From assembly GCA_001577635.1 (NCBI GenBank), contig LSBP01000009.1, positions 1 through 64,000 on the forward strand: a stretch of 64,000 nucleotides of DNA, written 5' to 3'. The DNA comes from Halomonadaceae bacterium T82-2 (lineage in GTDB: Bacteria; Pseudomonadota; Gammaproteobacteria; Pseudomonadales; Halomonadaceae). Position numbers and translations under genes: made by a program. The notes under the pieces are model-generated. The model saw nothing but the letters and a program-made list of their open reading frames with translations, was not told the origin of the DNA and made no database searches. Positions 9,992 to 19,423 of the stretch are shown piece after piece (positions within the stretch are counted from its first letter, which is position 1; each line of letters starts with the position of its first letter).

Positions 9992-11455
9992 TTACTCCGC
10001 CGGCGGCGTCGGCGGTGCGCCGATATCCATCACGGCGGCATCCCCGTCGGTCGCATCGGCGGGCAGGTCGAGGCGCACGTTCTCGGTTTCGCTCAACCAG
10101 TCGTTCACGGTGCGCAGCGCCTCGGTGTCCAGGGTCCCCGACTCGCGGCGCAGCCCCAGCAGGTCGGTGACGTAGGCGTAGCGCGCCTGAGCGTAGCTGG
10201 CCAGGGCGTCGTAGAGGTTCTGCTCGGCCTGCAGCACGTCGACGATGTTGCGCGTCCCGACCTGATAGCCGGACCGGGTCGCCTCGAGCGCGCTGCGGTT
10301 GGAGACGACCGCCTGACGCCGGGCCTCGACGGTCTGCACGTCGTTGACCACCCGCGTGTAGAACGAACGTACCTGCTGGGTGGTCTGGCGACGCTGGGCC
10401 TCGAAGTCGTACTGCGACGCCTCGAGCTTGTAGGTGTTGCTCTGCACCTGGGCGCTGGTGCTGCCACCGTGGAAGATCGGCACGCTGGCCTGCAGACCGA
10501 TCTCGGCGCCGGAGCTGTGCCCGGAGAGATAGTCGATGTCGTTGTTCGAATAGTTGTAGTCGGCGTAGGCGTCGAGCGTCGGCAGATGGCCGGCCCGCGC
10601 GACGTCGACGTTGTCGCGGGCGATATCGATTCCCTTGCGGGTCGCCAGCAGCGTGGGGTTGTTCTCCATGGCCATCGACACCCAGGCGTCACGGGCCGCG
10701 GGCTTGGGCGTCTCGATGGGAATGTCGTCGGCCAGCCCCTCGATCGAGTCGTAGCGCTTGCCGGTCAGGCGCTCCAGAGCCTCGAAGCTGACCTGCAGGT
10801 CGTTGGCGGCGGCGATGCGCTGCGCCCGTGCCAGGTCGTAGGAGGCCTGCGCCTCATGAACGTCGGTGATGGCGATCAGGCCGACCTGAAACTGCTCCTT
10901 GGCCTGCTCGAGCTGACGCTGGATCGCCTTTTCCTGAGCCACGCGGGCGGCGAGGATATCGCGTGCCTGGAGAATCGCGAAGTAGGCGTCGGCCACGTCG
11001 TAGAGGACCTGCTGGCGCGTCTGCTCCAGGGTCAGCGACTGCTGGCCGACCTGGTTCTCGCTGCGCTTGAGTTCGTACCAGTTGGTGGCATCGAACAGCG
11101 CCTGGGTCGCCTGCACGCTGACATTGGCCGAGTTGTAGTTGTCGTCGTTGGGCGAACCGGTGGGCTGATCGCTGGCCTGCCGCTCGAAGGTCCGGTTGTT
11201 GGCCACACTGGCCTTGGCGTCGATCTGCGGCAGCAGGTCGCCGCGCTGTACCTCGCGACTGGACTCGGTGCTCTGGTAAGTAGAGCGGGACGAAGCCAGC
11301 GTGGCGTTGTTGTCGAGGGCGTCGCGGGCGATCGACCAGAGGTCGGCGGCCTGGGCGGGCGAGGCGAGTGCCGCCGCCACCAGCAGCGGCAGCAGGCGCC
11401 AGCGAGCGCCGGGCACGCGCGAGCGACGCGTGAAGAGAGCTTGTCGGGACGGCAT
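9992..11455 (-). CDS. tolC: TolC-family outer-membrane efflux channel
   Basis: A 487-aa outer-membrane factor with a signal peptide (basic start, hydrophobic core LLPLLVAAALASPAQA, cleavage near residue 36). The body shows two OEP repeats with long alpha-helical, alanine/glutamine-rich stretches; conserved family segments include LLPQIDAKA near residue 78 and YQVGTRNIVDVLQAEQNLYDAL near 400. Length matches TolC (about 490 aa). It should form the trimeric exit duct for tripartite pumps, possibly with the RND system at 54-58.6 kb and MFS or ABC pumps. The position directly downstream of rpoS with its own terminator suggests an independent unit. Confidence 0.9.
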   Translation of the reverse strand: MPSRQALFTRRSRVPGARWRLLPLLVAAALASPAQAADLWSIARDALDNNATLASSRSTYQSTESSREVQRGDLLPQIDAKASVANNRTFERQASDQPTGSPNDDNYNSANVSVQATQALFDATNWYELKRSENQVGQQSLTLEQTRQQVLYDVADAYFAILQARDILAARVAQEKAIQRQLEQAKEQFQVGLIAITDVHEAQASYDLARAQRIAAANDLQVSFEALERLTGKRYDSIEGLADDIPIETPKPAARDAWVSMAMENNPTLLATRKGIDIARDNVDVARAGHLPTLDAYADYNYSNNDIDYLSGHSSGAEIGLQASVPIFHGGSTSAQVQSNTYKLEASQYDFEAQRRQTTQQVRSFYTRVVNDVQTVEARRQAVVSNRSALEATRSGYQVGTRNIVDVLQAEQNLYDALASYAQARYAYVTDLLGLRRESGTLDTEALRTVNDWLSETENVRLDLPADATDGDAAVMDIGAPPTPPAE

Positions 11456-11553
11456 CAGTATTATTTCCTTTCACTAGAAGCAAGCCGAAACGGCATTATA
11501 CATACAATGCCGCATGTTAGCTTGCGAATCAAATGCGTGAAACGCCCGCTGCA

Positions 11554-11587
11554 ACGACGAACGCGGGCCGGGGCCCGCGTTCGTCGT
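11554..11587. terminator. Long GC-rich hairpin between rpoS and tolC
   Basis: An almost perfect 16-bp inverted repeat (ACGACGAACGCGGGCC and its complement) lies 26 bp after the rpoS stop codon. There is no U-rich run on either side, so it may be a weak terminator or an RNA-stabilising end rather than a classic Rho-independent terminator. Confidence 0.5.
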
Positions 11588-11612
11588 CATCGTTGCCTTG
11601 TCGCCGCCGGGG

Positions 11613-12587
11613 TCACTCGAAGATGGCGTCCAGGGAGAGCCCCTGCTTCTCGAGCACGCGGCGCAGCTTCTTCAGCGCCTCGACCTGGATCTGACGGACC
11701 CGCTCGCGGGTCAGGCCGATCTCCTCGCCGACTTCCTCGAGGGTGGCCGCCTCGTGGCCACGCAGGCCGAAGCGGCGCACCACGACCTCCATCTGCTTGT
11801 CGGTCAGCTCGGCCAGCCAGTCCTCGACGTGCTCCTTGACGTCGACATCCACCAGCGAGGACTCCGGGCCGCTCTCGTTCTCGTCGGCCAGGGTCTCGAT
11901 CAGCGGCTTGTCGCTTTCGGTGCCCAGCGGGTAATCCACCGACGAGATGCGCTCGTTGAGACCCAGCATCTTCTTGACCGTGGCCACCGGCTTGTCGAGA
12001 AACTCGGCGATCTCCTCGGCGGTGGCCTCGTGATCGAGCTTCTGGGTCAGCTCACGGGCGGCGCGCAGGTAGATGTTGAGCTCCTTGACCACGTGGATCG
12101 GCAGGCGAATCGTGCGGGTCTGGTTCATCAGCGCCCGCTCGATGGTCTGGCGGATCCACCAGGTGGCATAGGTGGAGAAGCGGAAGCCGCGTTCCGGATC
12201 GAACTTCTCGACGGCGCGGATCAGGCCCAGGTTGCCCTCCTCGATGAGGTCGAGCAGCGACAGCCCGCGATTGAGATAGCGCCGGGCGATCTTCACCACC
12301 AGCCGCAGGTTGGACTCGATCATGCGCTGCCGACCGGCCGGGTCCCCCTTCTGTGCCAGGCGGCCGAAATGCACCTCCTCTTCCGGGGTCAGCAGCGGTG
12401 AAAAACCGATTTCGTTGAGATAGATCTGAGTGGCGTCCAGACTCTGGTGGTAGTTGTTGTCCTCGCGGCTCAGTGCCTTCTCGAACGCAGCCTCTTCCTT
12501 GGCATCCGCGTCATCGTCAATGACCTGCACCTCGTCATCCGTATCGTTGAGATCGACATCCTGAATATCCCGTTCAAGCATGCTCAT
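11613..12587 (-). CDS. rpoS: RNA polymerase sigma factor RpoS
   Basis: A 324-aa sigma-38 with all sigma-70 regions: 1.2 ([18 protein letters not shown] near 60), 2 ([19 protein letters not shown] through [14 protein letters not shown]), 3 ([20 protein letters not shown]) and 4 with the helix-turn-helix ([19 protein letters not shown]). It directs general stress and stationary-phase transcription. It lies downstream of nlpD, as in most gammaproteobacteria, where the main rpoS promoter is usually inside nlpD. The 156-bp gap holds a nlpD-strand hairpin at 12697-12720 and an A-rich leader stretch (CAATAACAAC), which could matter for small-RNA control; this last point is inference. Confidence 0.97.
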   Translation of the reverse strand: MSMLERDIQDVDLNDTDDEVQVIDDDADAKEEAAFEKALSREDNNYHQSLDATQIYLNEIGFSPLLTPEEEVHFGRLAQKGDPAGRQRMIESNLRLVVKIARRYLNRGLSLLDLIEEGNLGLIRAVEKFDPERGFRFSTYATWWIRQTIERALMNQTRTIRLPIHVVKELNIYLRAARELTQKLDHEATAEEIAEFLDKPVATVKKMLGLNERISSVDYPLGTESDKPLIETLADENESGPESSLVDVDVKEHVEDWLAELTDKQMEVVVRRFGLRGHEAATLEEVGEEIGLTRERVRQIQVEALKKLRRVLEKQGLSLDAIFE

Positions 12588-12696
12588 GTCGCTACCCCGT
12601 TAGTCTGCTGCTCGTAGTGCAGCCGTGGTTCGGCTCGATGTTGTTATTGTCGACCTGTCTGGGGCGACCGAATGTGCGGTCGTCCATCCCTGTAAC

Positions 12697-12720
12697 AAGA
12701 AGCCGCCAATGCGGCTTCTT
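12697..12720 (-). terminator. Terminator-like hairpin between nlpD and rpoS
   Basis: A perfect 10-bp stem AAGAAGCCGC/GCGGCTTCTT with loop ATTG (minus strand) continues into TTCTTGTTA. It lies 24 bp after the nlpD stop and 110 bp before the rpoS start, so it could reduce read-through into rpoS or act inside the rpoS leader. Confidence 0.6.
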
Positions 12721-12743
12721 TCCACTCCCCTCGCCGCGGCGCC

Positions 12744-13940
12744 TCAGCGCGCCGGCAGGTAGTCGAGGGGATCCCGAGGCTGGCCATCCTTGCGGACCTC
12801 GAAATGCAGCTTGACGCCATCGGCATCGGAGTTGCCCATCGTGGCGATCACCTCTCCCGCCTTGACGACATCGTTTTCCTTCACCCTCAGGCTGTCGTTG
12901 TGCGCGTAGGCACTCAGGAAATGGTCGTTGTGCTTGAGGAGGATGAGGTTGCCGTAGCCGCGTACGCCACTGCCTGCATAGACGACGATACCCGGGCCGG
13001 CAGCCTTGACAGGTTGCCCCTTTTGCCCGGCGATATCAATGCCGGCGGTGATGTTAGAGTTGTCAGAAAAACGTCCAACGATCTTGCCCTCGGTCGGCCA
13101 CTGCCAGGGGATGTTCGCCACCGGCTGATAGCTGCGCTGCTCCGGCTTCGGCGCCTCGGCGCCGCCCGCCACCGCGGTGCCGGCATCGGCCTGCTTGCCG
13201 CTATCCGCCGCCTTCGCACCCGCGGAAGACGCCGCGGCACTCTTGCCAGTATCGCCGCTGCTTGATGACACCGTGGTGTCGGTTTTCTTGCGCGAGGAAG
13301 ACGCTGACGGCGAGCCGGCGGTGGCAACCTTCGACGTGTCGGCGGCGCCGGTGTCACGGGAGGCCGAAGCGGTCGTTGATGCCTTGTCGGCCGTCCCGGA
13401 CGGTTCGCTCTTGCTTGAGCCCGCGTTTTCATAGACCGGGCCCGGGGCTTGCATCGTGCCGGAACGGGTACCGACGCCGGCGGCCGTGGCCAGCGCCCCG
13501 CGCGCCGGCGAGCCGTCATCCTGCGAACCGGCCGCCGCCGTACCGGAAGCCTCGCCCCCGGTGCCGGCCAGCAGCCAGTCGGGATTCTGCGGCGATGCCG
13601 CGCCGCCCGCGCTGCCCGCCCCATCGCCGGTACGGGCCACCGCCGGCGCGGCACTACCACCGCTCGGCGCACCGGCGTCGGCGGACTCGCTCAACCGCAG
13701 GGTCTGGCCGGGCTGGATGCGATAAGGCGGCGTGATGCCGTTGAGGCGCGCCAGCTCGCGGAAATCCATGTTATTGCGCCAGGCGATGCCGTAGAGGGTG
13801 TCGCCCGCCTCCACGGTGACGGTCTGCCGGGGTGCCTGTTCCCGGCTGGTCGACAGATCGCTGACCTGGGGCGGGGCCTCGGGGGCCGCACAACCTGCCA
13901 CCGTCAGCGACAGCATCGAGATCACAACGGCCTTGCGCAT
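12744..13940 (-). CDS. nlpD: NlpD-type lipoprotein: LysM plus degenerate M23 domain
   Basis: A 398-aa envelope protein that in model species activates the amidase AmiC at division. It has a lipoprotein signal (LTVAGC, lipidated C17), a LysM domain at about 43-84 (VEAGDTLYGIAWRNN), a long Ser/Ala/Gly/Lys-rich low-complexity linker (about 90-280) and a C-terminal LytM/M23 domain. In the M23 domain the first metal-binding histidine position reads TAGIDI rather than HxGIDI, while the later HFEVR is kept. It therefore looks like a non-catalytic activator, as NlpD is. The linker is longer than usual. It lies 4 bp downstream of the DUF368 gene and upstream of rpoS. Confidence 0.93.
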   Translation of the reverse strand: MRKAVVISMLSLTVAGCAAPEAPPQVSDLSTSREQAPRQTVTVEAGDTLYGIAWRNNMDFRELARLNGITPPYRIQPGQTLRLSESADAGAPSGGSAAPAVARTGDGAGSAGGAASPQNPDWLLAGTGGEASGTAAAGSQDDGSPARGALATAAGVGTRSGTMQAPGPVYENAGSSKSEPSGTADKASTTASASRDTGAADTSKVATAGSPSASSSRKKTDTTVSSSSGDTGKSAAASSAGAKAADSGKQADAGTAVAGGAEAPKPEQRSYQPVANIPWQWPTEGKIVGRFSDNSNITAGIDIAGQKGQPVKAAGPGIVVYAGSGVRGYGNLILLKHNDHFLSAYAHNDSLRVKENDVVKAGEVIATMGNSDADGVKLHFEVRKDGQPRDPLDYLPAR

Positions 13941-13944
13941 GGGC

Positions 13945-14874
13945 TCATGACTCCTTGAAAGATGACGTGGAACGTTCCCCCACCGCCAGCACCAGCACCA
14001 GGCCGACGGCCATCAGTGCCAGGGCCGCGGCCAGCTGCGCCGGCTCGCCGGTCAGGGCGCTGTAGTCGCCGGGCAGCAGGTAGCGGTAATCCAGCGGGAT
14101 CACCTGCTGGTCCGGCCCCAGCTGGTAGCTGACCATCTCGCGCCAGGGCCACAGCAGCGGCAGCGAGCCGAGGATGAAGCCCACCAGCAGCTGCAGCGTC
14201 GCCGTGTGGTAGTGGCGGAACAGCCAGGACAGCAGCCGCGACATGGTCAGCAGGCCGACCAGGCAGCCGGCGCCGAACTGGAGGATCAGGCCGGCATCCA
14301 TTCCCTTGATGCCGGTCATCACCGTGCCGTAAAGCCCCATGGTCAGCAACAGGAAACTGCCCGAGACGCCGGGCAGCAGCATGGCGCTGATGGCGATCGC
14401 CCCGCCGACCATCAGCCGCAGGCTGCCCAGGCCGGACAGCGCCGGCATCAGGCTGGGCAGCCACTGCGCCAGCAGCATGCCCACCGCCAGCGGCAGCACG
14501 TGCCACAGCCGCCAGCCGTCCACATGGCGCATCACCACCACCGCCGAGGCGGCGACCAGACCGAAGAAGAAGGCATTGAGCAGCAGCGGGTGCGCCGCCA
14601 GCAGGTAGGTGACCAGGTGCGCGACGCTGATCAGGCTGGCGGCGATGCCGGCGAGCAGCGGCAGCAGGAAGGCCAGGTTGAGGTGCGTCACCAGCCCGCG
14701 CGCGCCGTCCCGGCGCCAGGCCGTCCAGGCGGTGGGGCCGAACTGGCGGATGGAATGGATCAACTCCTCGTAGATCCCGGTGATGAAGGCGATGGTGCCG
14801 CCGGAGACGCCCGGCACGGCATCCGCCGCCCCCATGCCCGCGCCCTTGAAGAACAGCTTAAGCGCTCGTTTCAA
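13945..14874 (-). CDS. DUF368 membrane protein (PopT-type undecaprenyl phosphate translocase)
   Basis: A 309-aa polytopic membrane protein. The family signature KLFFKGAGMGAADAVPGVSG is at the N-terminus, and a second glycine-rich AMLLPGVSGSFLLL motif appears mid-protein as in other DUF368 members. The family was recently assigned to recycling of undecaprenyl phosphate across the inner membrane. I choose a TTG start at 14874 because AGAGGAG lies seven bases upstream and the family motif begins right after it; a GTG at 14925 would add 17 residues without a ribosome site. The place between pcm and nlpD, next to cell-wall genes, suits the lipid-carrier role. Confidence 0.85.
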   Translation of the reverse strand: MKRALKLFFKGAGMGAADAVPGVSGGTIAFITGIYEELIHSIRQFGPTAWTAWRRDGARGLVTHLNLAFLLPLLAGIAASLISVAHLVTYLLAAHPLLLNAFFFGLVAASAVVVMRHVDGWRLWHVLPLAVGMLLAQWLPSLMPALSGLGSLRLMVGGAIAISAMLLPGVSGSFLLLTMGLYGTVMTGIKGMDAGLILQFGAGCLVGLLTMSRLLSWLFRHYHTATLQLLVGFILGSLPLLWPWREMVSYQLGPDQQVIPLDYRYLLPGDYSALTGEPAQLAAALALMAVGLVLVLAVGERSTSSFKES

Positions 14875-14943
14875 CGCCCGACTCCTCTGGATCGATATCA
14901 AAAAGTGCTCGCCCGTGACGGCCACGGGCTGCCGGCGCCACCG

Positions 14944-15579
14944 TCACTGGATGATGCCCTCCAGCAGCGGCACGAAGCGCACCCGCTCGAGGCGCTGCTG
15001 CGCGTAGCCGTCGCCGCGCCGCACGATGCGGGTCAACCACTGGACGCCGTCGGCATCCGCCAGCGGCGCGACCAGGGTCCCGCCATCGCTCAACTGCGAC
15101 AACAATGCGCCGGGAAGTTCACTCGCGCAGGCGGTCAGCAGGATGGTGTCGAAGGGGGCGGCTTCGGGCCAGCCGTGGGCGCCGTCGGTCAGCCGCAGGC
15201 GCACGTTGTGCGCACCGAGCCTGGCCAGGCGCATCCGCGCCCGGGTCTGCAGGCTGCGGATGCGCTCCAGCGACCACACCGTCTCGACCAGCCGCGACAG
15301 GATCAGGGTCTGGTAGCCGGAACCGGTGCCCACCTCCAGCACGCGCCGCGCGCCGCCGGCCAGCACCAGCTCGCTCATGCGCGCCACCATCCAGGGCTGA
15401 GATAGCGTCTGACCGAAACCGATGGGCAGCGACGTATCCTCGTAGGCGCGATGCGCCAGCGCCTCGTCGATGAACAGGTGGCGCGGCTCGCCGGCCAGCG
15501 CCGCGAGCACCCGGGCGTCCTTGATGCCGGCCTCGGCCAGGCGCCCCACCATGCGATCGCGGGTGCGCTGCGAGGTCAT
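14944..15579 (-). CDS. pcm: Protein-L-isoaspartate O-methyltransferase
   Basis: This enzyme repairs isoaspartyl damage in proteins with S-adenosylmethionine. The SAM-binding motif VLEVGTGSGYQT is near residue 80 and the family segment PIGFGQTLSQPWMVARM is near 52. From the chosen ATG it has 211 aa and begins MTSQRTRDRM, matching the usual start of Pseudomonas-type Pcm. Longer starts at 15618 or 15639 would overlap surE and cannot be excluded. It follows surE in the conserved surE-pcm order. Confidence 0.93.
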   Translation of the reverse strand: MTSQRTRDRMVGRLAEAGIKDARVLAALAGEPRHLFIDEALAHRAYEDTSLPIGFGQTLSQPWMVARMSELVLAGGARRVLEVGTGSGYQTLILSRLVETVWSLERIRSLQTRARMRLARLGAHNVRLRLTDGAHGWPEAAPFDTILLTACASELPGALLSQLSDGGTLVAPLADADGVQWLTRIVRRGDGYAQQRLERVRFVPLLEGIIQ

Positions 15580-15595
15580 GCCGATGCCGCTGAGC

Positions 15596-16351
15596 TCACG
15601 CGAGTCGTGACAGCGCATCGAGCCAGCCCTGTACGTCATGCAGCGCCCCGTGGCGGGTCAGGTCGGTCTGCAGCGGCGTGATCGAGACATAGCCCGCCTC
15701 CACCGCGGCGAAGTCGGTATCCGGCCCGTCGTCGGCATTCTCGCCCACCGCCGCGATCCAGTAGCGAGTGCGTCCGCGCGGGTCGGTGACCGCCAGCGGG
15801 CGCTGCGCCGGGCCGCGATAGCCCAGCCGGGTGACGCGAAAGCCGCGCACGGCCTCCCACGGGCAGTCGGGAACGTTGACGTTGAGCAGGCTGCGCGGCG
15901 GCAGCGACAGCGAGTCCGCCGCGCCCACCAGACTCGCCGCGACCCGCCCGGCGGTATCGAAGTGGCGCGATCCCGCCAGCGACACGGCGATCGCCGGCAT
16001 TCCCAGGTTGCGGCCCTCCATGGCGGCGGCCACGGTACCCGAGTAGAGCACGTCGTCACCCAGGTTGCTGCCGTGGTTGATGCCCGAGATCACCAGGTCG
16101 GGTCGCTCGTCCCAGACACCGTTGACGCCCAGATAGACGCAATCCGCCGGGGTGCCGTCGACGCTGTAGAAGCCGTTGTCCAGTGCGGTCAGCGCCAGTG
16201 GCCGGCTCAGGGTCAGCGAGTTGCTGGCGCCGCTCTTGTCGCGATCCGGTGCCACCACGCGCAGCCGGGCGTGATCCAGCAGCGCCTCGTAGAGCGCCTT
16301 GAGCCCCGGGGCATGCACCCCGTCGTCATTGGAAAGCAGCAGTTTTCGCAT
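15596..16351 (-). CDS. surE: 5'/3'-nucleotidase SurE
   Basis: A 251-aa metal-dependent nucleotidase for 5'- and 3'-nucleotides and short polyphosphate, linked to stationary-phase survival. The metal site is visible at the N-terminus (SNDDG, D8 and D9) with S40 and N92-type positions in the conserved [19 protein letters not shown] segment. Length is normal. It lies 24 bp downstream of truD on the same strand. Confidence 0.96.
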   Translation of the reverse strand: MRKLLLSNDDGVHAPGLKALYEALLDHARLRVVAPDRDKSGASNSLTLSRPLALTALDNGFYSVDGTPADCVYLGVNGVWDERPDLVISGINHGSNLGDDVLYSGTVAAAMEGRNLGMPAIAVSLAGSRHFDTAGRVAASLVGAADSLSLPPRSLLNVNVPDCPWEAVRGFRVTRLGYRGPAQRPLAVTDPRGRTRYWIAAVGENADDGPDTDFAAVEAGYVSITPLQTDLTRHGALHDVQGWLDALSRLA

Positions 16352-16375
16352 CGATCGGTCTCCTCGGGCCGCACG

Positions 16376-17434
16376 CTACAGGGTGGGATGGCACAACAGC
16401 TCGCGCAGCACGGCGGTAGCGAAGGCGCCGCGCGGCAGGGTGAAGTCGAGTGTCGCCGTCTCGCCCTCGTGATGCAGCGCGGCCGCCGCCGGCCGTACCC
16501 GGAGGGCACGGCGCGCGGTGCGCACCCCGCTCGCCGCCAGCGCCGCGCACAGTCCGGCATGCGCCTCGGCCAGGTCCCGTTCGAGCGCCGCGGCCGCCTC
16601 CCGCGCCGTCGTCGCCCCCTCGCCCCACAGCAGCCCGGCCGGGTGCACGTCGCCCGCCGCGACACGGGCGGCCAGTTCGGCGTCCGGCGCCTCGGCCACG
16701 AACACGCTCTGCGTGCCGTCGAGCATCAGCACCTCGCCCGGCAGCGCCCGGTCCCAGTCGCCGCGACGCACCCGGGCCGCCAGCAGCTCGTTGAACAGAT
16801 AGCTGCGGGCCGCCGACAGCAGCATGCCCTGCCGGTCGTCGCGCTTGCGCCATCCTCGGGCGAGTATGCCACAGGCACGCTGCAGGTTACGGCCCTCGGG
16901 GCCGAAGCGCTGGGGGCCGAAGTAGTTGGGCACCCCCGCCTCGCAGACCCGCGCCCAGCGCGACGCGAAGGCCGGATGGGCGACCGCCGGCCCACCGATA
17001 CGCAGGCGAAAGCGGTTGCCGCGGTGCACGCCGCGCTTGAGCTTGCGTGGATGGCGGGCCTGCTCGAGCAGCGTGACCTCCGCCGCGGCCAGCCGTTCGG
17101 TCAGGTCCGCCGGGGCCTCGCGACCGGGCAGATGCACCGACAGCCACTGGCGGGTCACCGCGAAACGATCCTTCATCCCGGCATAGCCGACGTCGCGGGG
17201 CGCCACCTCGCAGGCCCGGGCCACCCGGCGTGCCAGCTCGGGCGTGCCCAGGTCGCGCTTTTCCAGCCACAACCAGAGATGCTCGCCCTCGCCTTCCGGG
17301 GCGAAACCCAGCCACTCCTCGACCACGAAGTCCTCGGGCACGGCGCGATACTCGCCGGCGGCCGGCAGCGCGCCGTGTGCCCGCGGCCAGTCGGGGGGCC
17401 AGGTCGGAACGGGGATCGTGCGTCGTGTGCTCAC
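16376..17434 (-). CDS. truD: tRNA pseudouridine(13) synthase TruD
   Basis: Makes pseudouridine 13 in tRNA-Glu. The family motif [14 protein letters not shown] includes the catalytic aspartate D89. Other TruD segments are present ([11 protein letters not shown] near 185). Length, 352 aa, matches the family. Its ATG overlaps the ispF stop codon by four bases (ATGA), which implies translational coupling. Confidence 0.96.
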   Translation of the reverse strand: MSTRRTIPVPTWPPDWPRAHGALPAAGEYRAVPEDFVVEEWLGFAPEGEGEHLWLWLEKRDLGTPELARRVARACEVAPRDVGYAGMKDRFAVTRQWLSVHLPGREAPADLTERLAAAEVTLLEQARHPRKLKRGVHRGNRFRLRIGGPAVAHPAFASRWARVCEAGVPNYFGPQRFGPEGRNLQRACGILARGWRKRDDRQGMLLSAARSYLFNELLAARVRRGDWDRALPGEVLMLDGTQSVFVAEAPDAELAARVAAGDVHPAGLLWGEGATTAREAAAALERDLAEAHAGLCAALAASGVRTARRALRVRPAAAALHHEGETATLDFTLPRGAFATAVLRELLCHPTL

Positions 17435-17916
17435 CCGGCCGCCTCCACCGCCCTCAGCAGCACCACCGCCTCGGCGGCGATGCCCTCGCCGCGGCCGGTG
17501 AAGCCCAGCCGTTCGGTGGTGGTGGCCTTGACGTTGACCGCATCACACGTCACGTCCAGGTCGCCGGCGATGGTCTCGCGCATGGCGGGAATGTGGGCGG
17601 CCAGCCGAGGCGCCTGGGCGATCACCGTGGCGTCGATATTGGCGACGGCGTAGCCCGCTTCGGCGACCCGGGCCATCACGTCGCGCAGCAGCGCCCGGCT
17701 GTCGGCGCCGGCCCAGCGGGGATCGGTATCGGGAAAGTGCCGGCCGATGTCACCCAGCGCGCAGGCGCCGAGCAGGGCGTCGCACAGGGCGTGCAGCAGC
17801 ACGTCGCCGTCGGAGTGGGCGATGACGCCGCGATCGTGGGCGATGCGCACGCCGCCGATCATCACGTGGTCGCCCTCGCCGAAGCGGTGAACGTCGAAAC
17901 CGTGGCCGATTCGCAT
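17431..17916 (-). CDS. ispF: 2-C-methyl-D-erythritol 2,4-cyclodiphosphate synthase
   Basis: The MEP-pathway enzyme that forms the cyclic diphosphate intermediate of isoprenoid synthesis. It has 161 aa. Metal ligands are in [10 protein letters not shown] (D8, H10) and the substrate-binding HSDGD lies at 34-38. Two tandem ATGs exist; the first (17919) overlaps the ispD stop as ATGA, and the second (chosen) gives the family N-terminus MRIGHG. It is coupled to ispD upstream and truD downstream. Confidence 0.96.
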   Translation of the reverse strand: MRIGHGFDVHRFGEGDHVMIGGVRIAHDRGVIAHSDGDVLLHALCDALLGACALGDIGRHFPDTDPRWAGADSRALLRDVMARVAEAGYAVANIDATVIAQAPRLAAHIPAMRETIAGDLDVTCDAVNVKATTTERLGFTGRGEGIAAEAVVLLRAVEAAG

Positions 17917-18638
17917 CATGCGGGGGAATCTCCGGAACAGGCAGGGGCCTCCTGGGCGGCAAGAATCTGCGCCGCCAGGGCGAGGTCTTCGGGATGGGTG
18001 ATCTTGAGATTGTCGCGGCGCCCGGCGACCAGGCGCGGCGCCAGGCCCAGCGCCTCGACCGCCGAGGCCTCGTCGGTGACCGCCACGCCGGTGGCCCGGG
18101 CATGGTGCAGGGCCCGGCACAGCAGGGCGTAGCGGAAGCCCTGGGGCGTCAGGGCGTGCCACAGCCCATCGCGGGGCTCGGTGGCGACGATGCGCCCGGC
18201 GGCGTCGGCGCGCTTCATGGTGTCGGCCACCGGTGCGGCCAGCAGCGCGCCGACCGGCTCGTCGGCCAGCGCCTCGCGCAGGCCCGCCAGATCCGCCGGA
18301 TGCACGCAGGGCCGTGCCACATCGTGCACCAGCACCAGATCGTCGTTCGCGGCCTCCTCGGCCAGCGCGTCCAGCGCATTGACCACGCTGTCGGCGCGCT
18401 CGGCGCCGCCCTCGACCCGCCGCCAGTCGGCGAAGGGCACCATCGTCGGCGAGAACCAGGCGTCCTCGGCATCCAGGCACAGGCACAGCCGCGCCTCGGG
18501 GAAGGCACGATGCAGGCGCTCCAGGGTCCGCGCCATGACGCTGGCGCCGGCCAGCGTCAGGTACTGCTTGGGCCGGGCGGCCCCCATGCGGCGACCGCGC
18601 CCGGCCGCCGGCACGATCAGCCATACCCGCTCGCTCAT
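17916..18638 (-). CDS. ispD: 2-C-methyl-D-erythritol 4-phosphate cytidylyltransferase
   Basis: The MEP-pathway step that attaches CMP to methylerythritol phosphate. It has 240 aa. The nucleotide-binding N-terminus [11 protein letters not shown] is followed by PKQYL, and HDVARPCV near residue 107 carries the conserved arginine and aspartate. The start ATG overlaps the ftsB stop by four bases (ATGA). Confidence 0.96.
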   Translation of the reverse strand: MSERVWLIVPAAGRGRRMGAARPKQYLTLAGASVMARTLERLHRAFPEARLCLCLDAEDAWFSPTMVPFADWRRVEGGAERADSVVNALDALAEEAANDDLVLVHDVARPCVHPADLAGLREALADEPVGALLAAPVADTMKRADAAGRIVATEPRDGLWHALTPQGFRYALLCRALHHARATGVAVTDEASAVEALGLAPRLVAGRRDNLKITHPEDLALAAQILAAQEAPACSGDSPA

Positions 18639-18970
18639 GGTCCCGCCTCCGTGTCCGTCCCGGGCCGGCTCGGTGCCGGCTCGCCGTCGGGCACCGACAC
18701 CTCGGGTACCCAGAAGAACTGTTCATCCTTGCGGATCATGCCGATATCGCTGCGCGCCCGCTCCTCGATGGCGTCCAGGCCGTTCTTGAGGTCGATCACC
18801 TCGGCCGCCAGACGCTGGTTGCGCTCGCGCAGGGTCGCGTTTTCGTCGTCCAGGGTATCGGCACGCGCGCGGATGTGGGTGAGTTCGCGCACGCCCCCCT
18901 CCCCCAGCCACAGGCGGTACTGCAACAGGCCGAGCAGCGCGAGCAGCACCACGGCGAGCCACTTGAGCAT
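18635..18970 (-). CDS. ftsB: Cell division protein FtsB
   Basis: A bitopic protein of the FtsQLB complex that licenses septal peptidoglycan synthesis. It has 111 aa: a short cytoplasmic start, one membrane helix ([18 protein letters not shown]), then a coiled coil rich in Arg/Glu/Leu to about residue 80. The start MLKWLA gives the family N-terminus and has GGAAGG ten bases upstream; earlier Mets have no proper spacing. The tail after the coiled coil is longer than E. coli FtsB. It heads the overlapping ispD-ispF-truD-surE-pcm train. Confidence 0.92.
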   Translation of the reverse strand: MLKWLAVVLLALLGLLQYRLWLGEGGVRELTHIRARADTLDDENATLRERNQRLAAEVIDLKNGLDAIEERARSDIGMIRKDEQFFWVPEVSVPDGEPAPSRPGTDTEAGP

Positions 18971-19077
18971 CGAGGCCATCCCTTCCAGTCGAGGCAATCC
19001 GGCGCATTATGCCATCATGACCGATGACTTGCCGACGACCGGCGGTCACGATGTCACCCGACAGTCAGGAGCCCTGC

Positions 19078-19389
19078 ATGTACAAGCTTGCCTTCTTCGT
19101 CCCCGTCGAGGATGCCGAGACGGTCAAGGAAGCGGTGTTCGCCGCCGGCGCGGGCCGCATCGGCGACTACGAGGCGTGCTGCTTCCAGACCCGCGGCACC
19201 GGACAGTTCCGCCCGCTCGCCGGCGCCGACCCGCACATCGGCCGGGTCGGCGATCTCGAGCACGTCGAGGAGCTGAAGGTGGAACTGGTGTGCGAGGACA
19301 GCCGTATCCGCGACGCCGTGGCCGCCCTCAGGACGGCCCATCCCTACGAGGAACCGGCCTGCGAGGTGTGGCGGCTGGAAGATCTATAG
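19078..19389 (+). CDS. Stand-alone NIF3/YqfO C-terminal-type domain protein
   Basis: A 103-aa protein matching the small domain inserted in YqfO/NIF3 proteins (PII-like fold), here encoded alone. Typical features are the start MYKLAFFVPVEDAE, a glycine-rich GAGRIGDYEAC segment and the end HPYEEPACEVWRL. Such single-domain proteins are widespread in gammaproteobacteria and have no established function. The start ATG has CAGGA seven bases upstream. It is divergent from ftsB. Confidence 0.85.
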   Translation: MYKLAFFVPVEDAETVKEAVFAAGAGRIGDYEACCFQTRGTGQFRPLAGADPHIGRVGDLEHVEELKVELVCEDSRIRDAVAALRTAHPYEEPACEVWRLEDL

Positions 19390-19423
19390 TCGGAAGTAAG
19401 CATTAACGCTGATCATGCTATTT

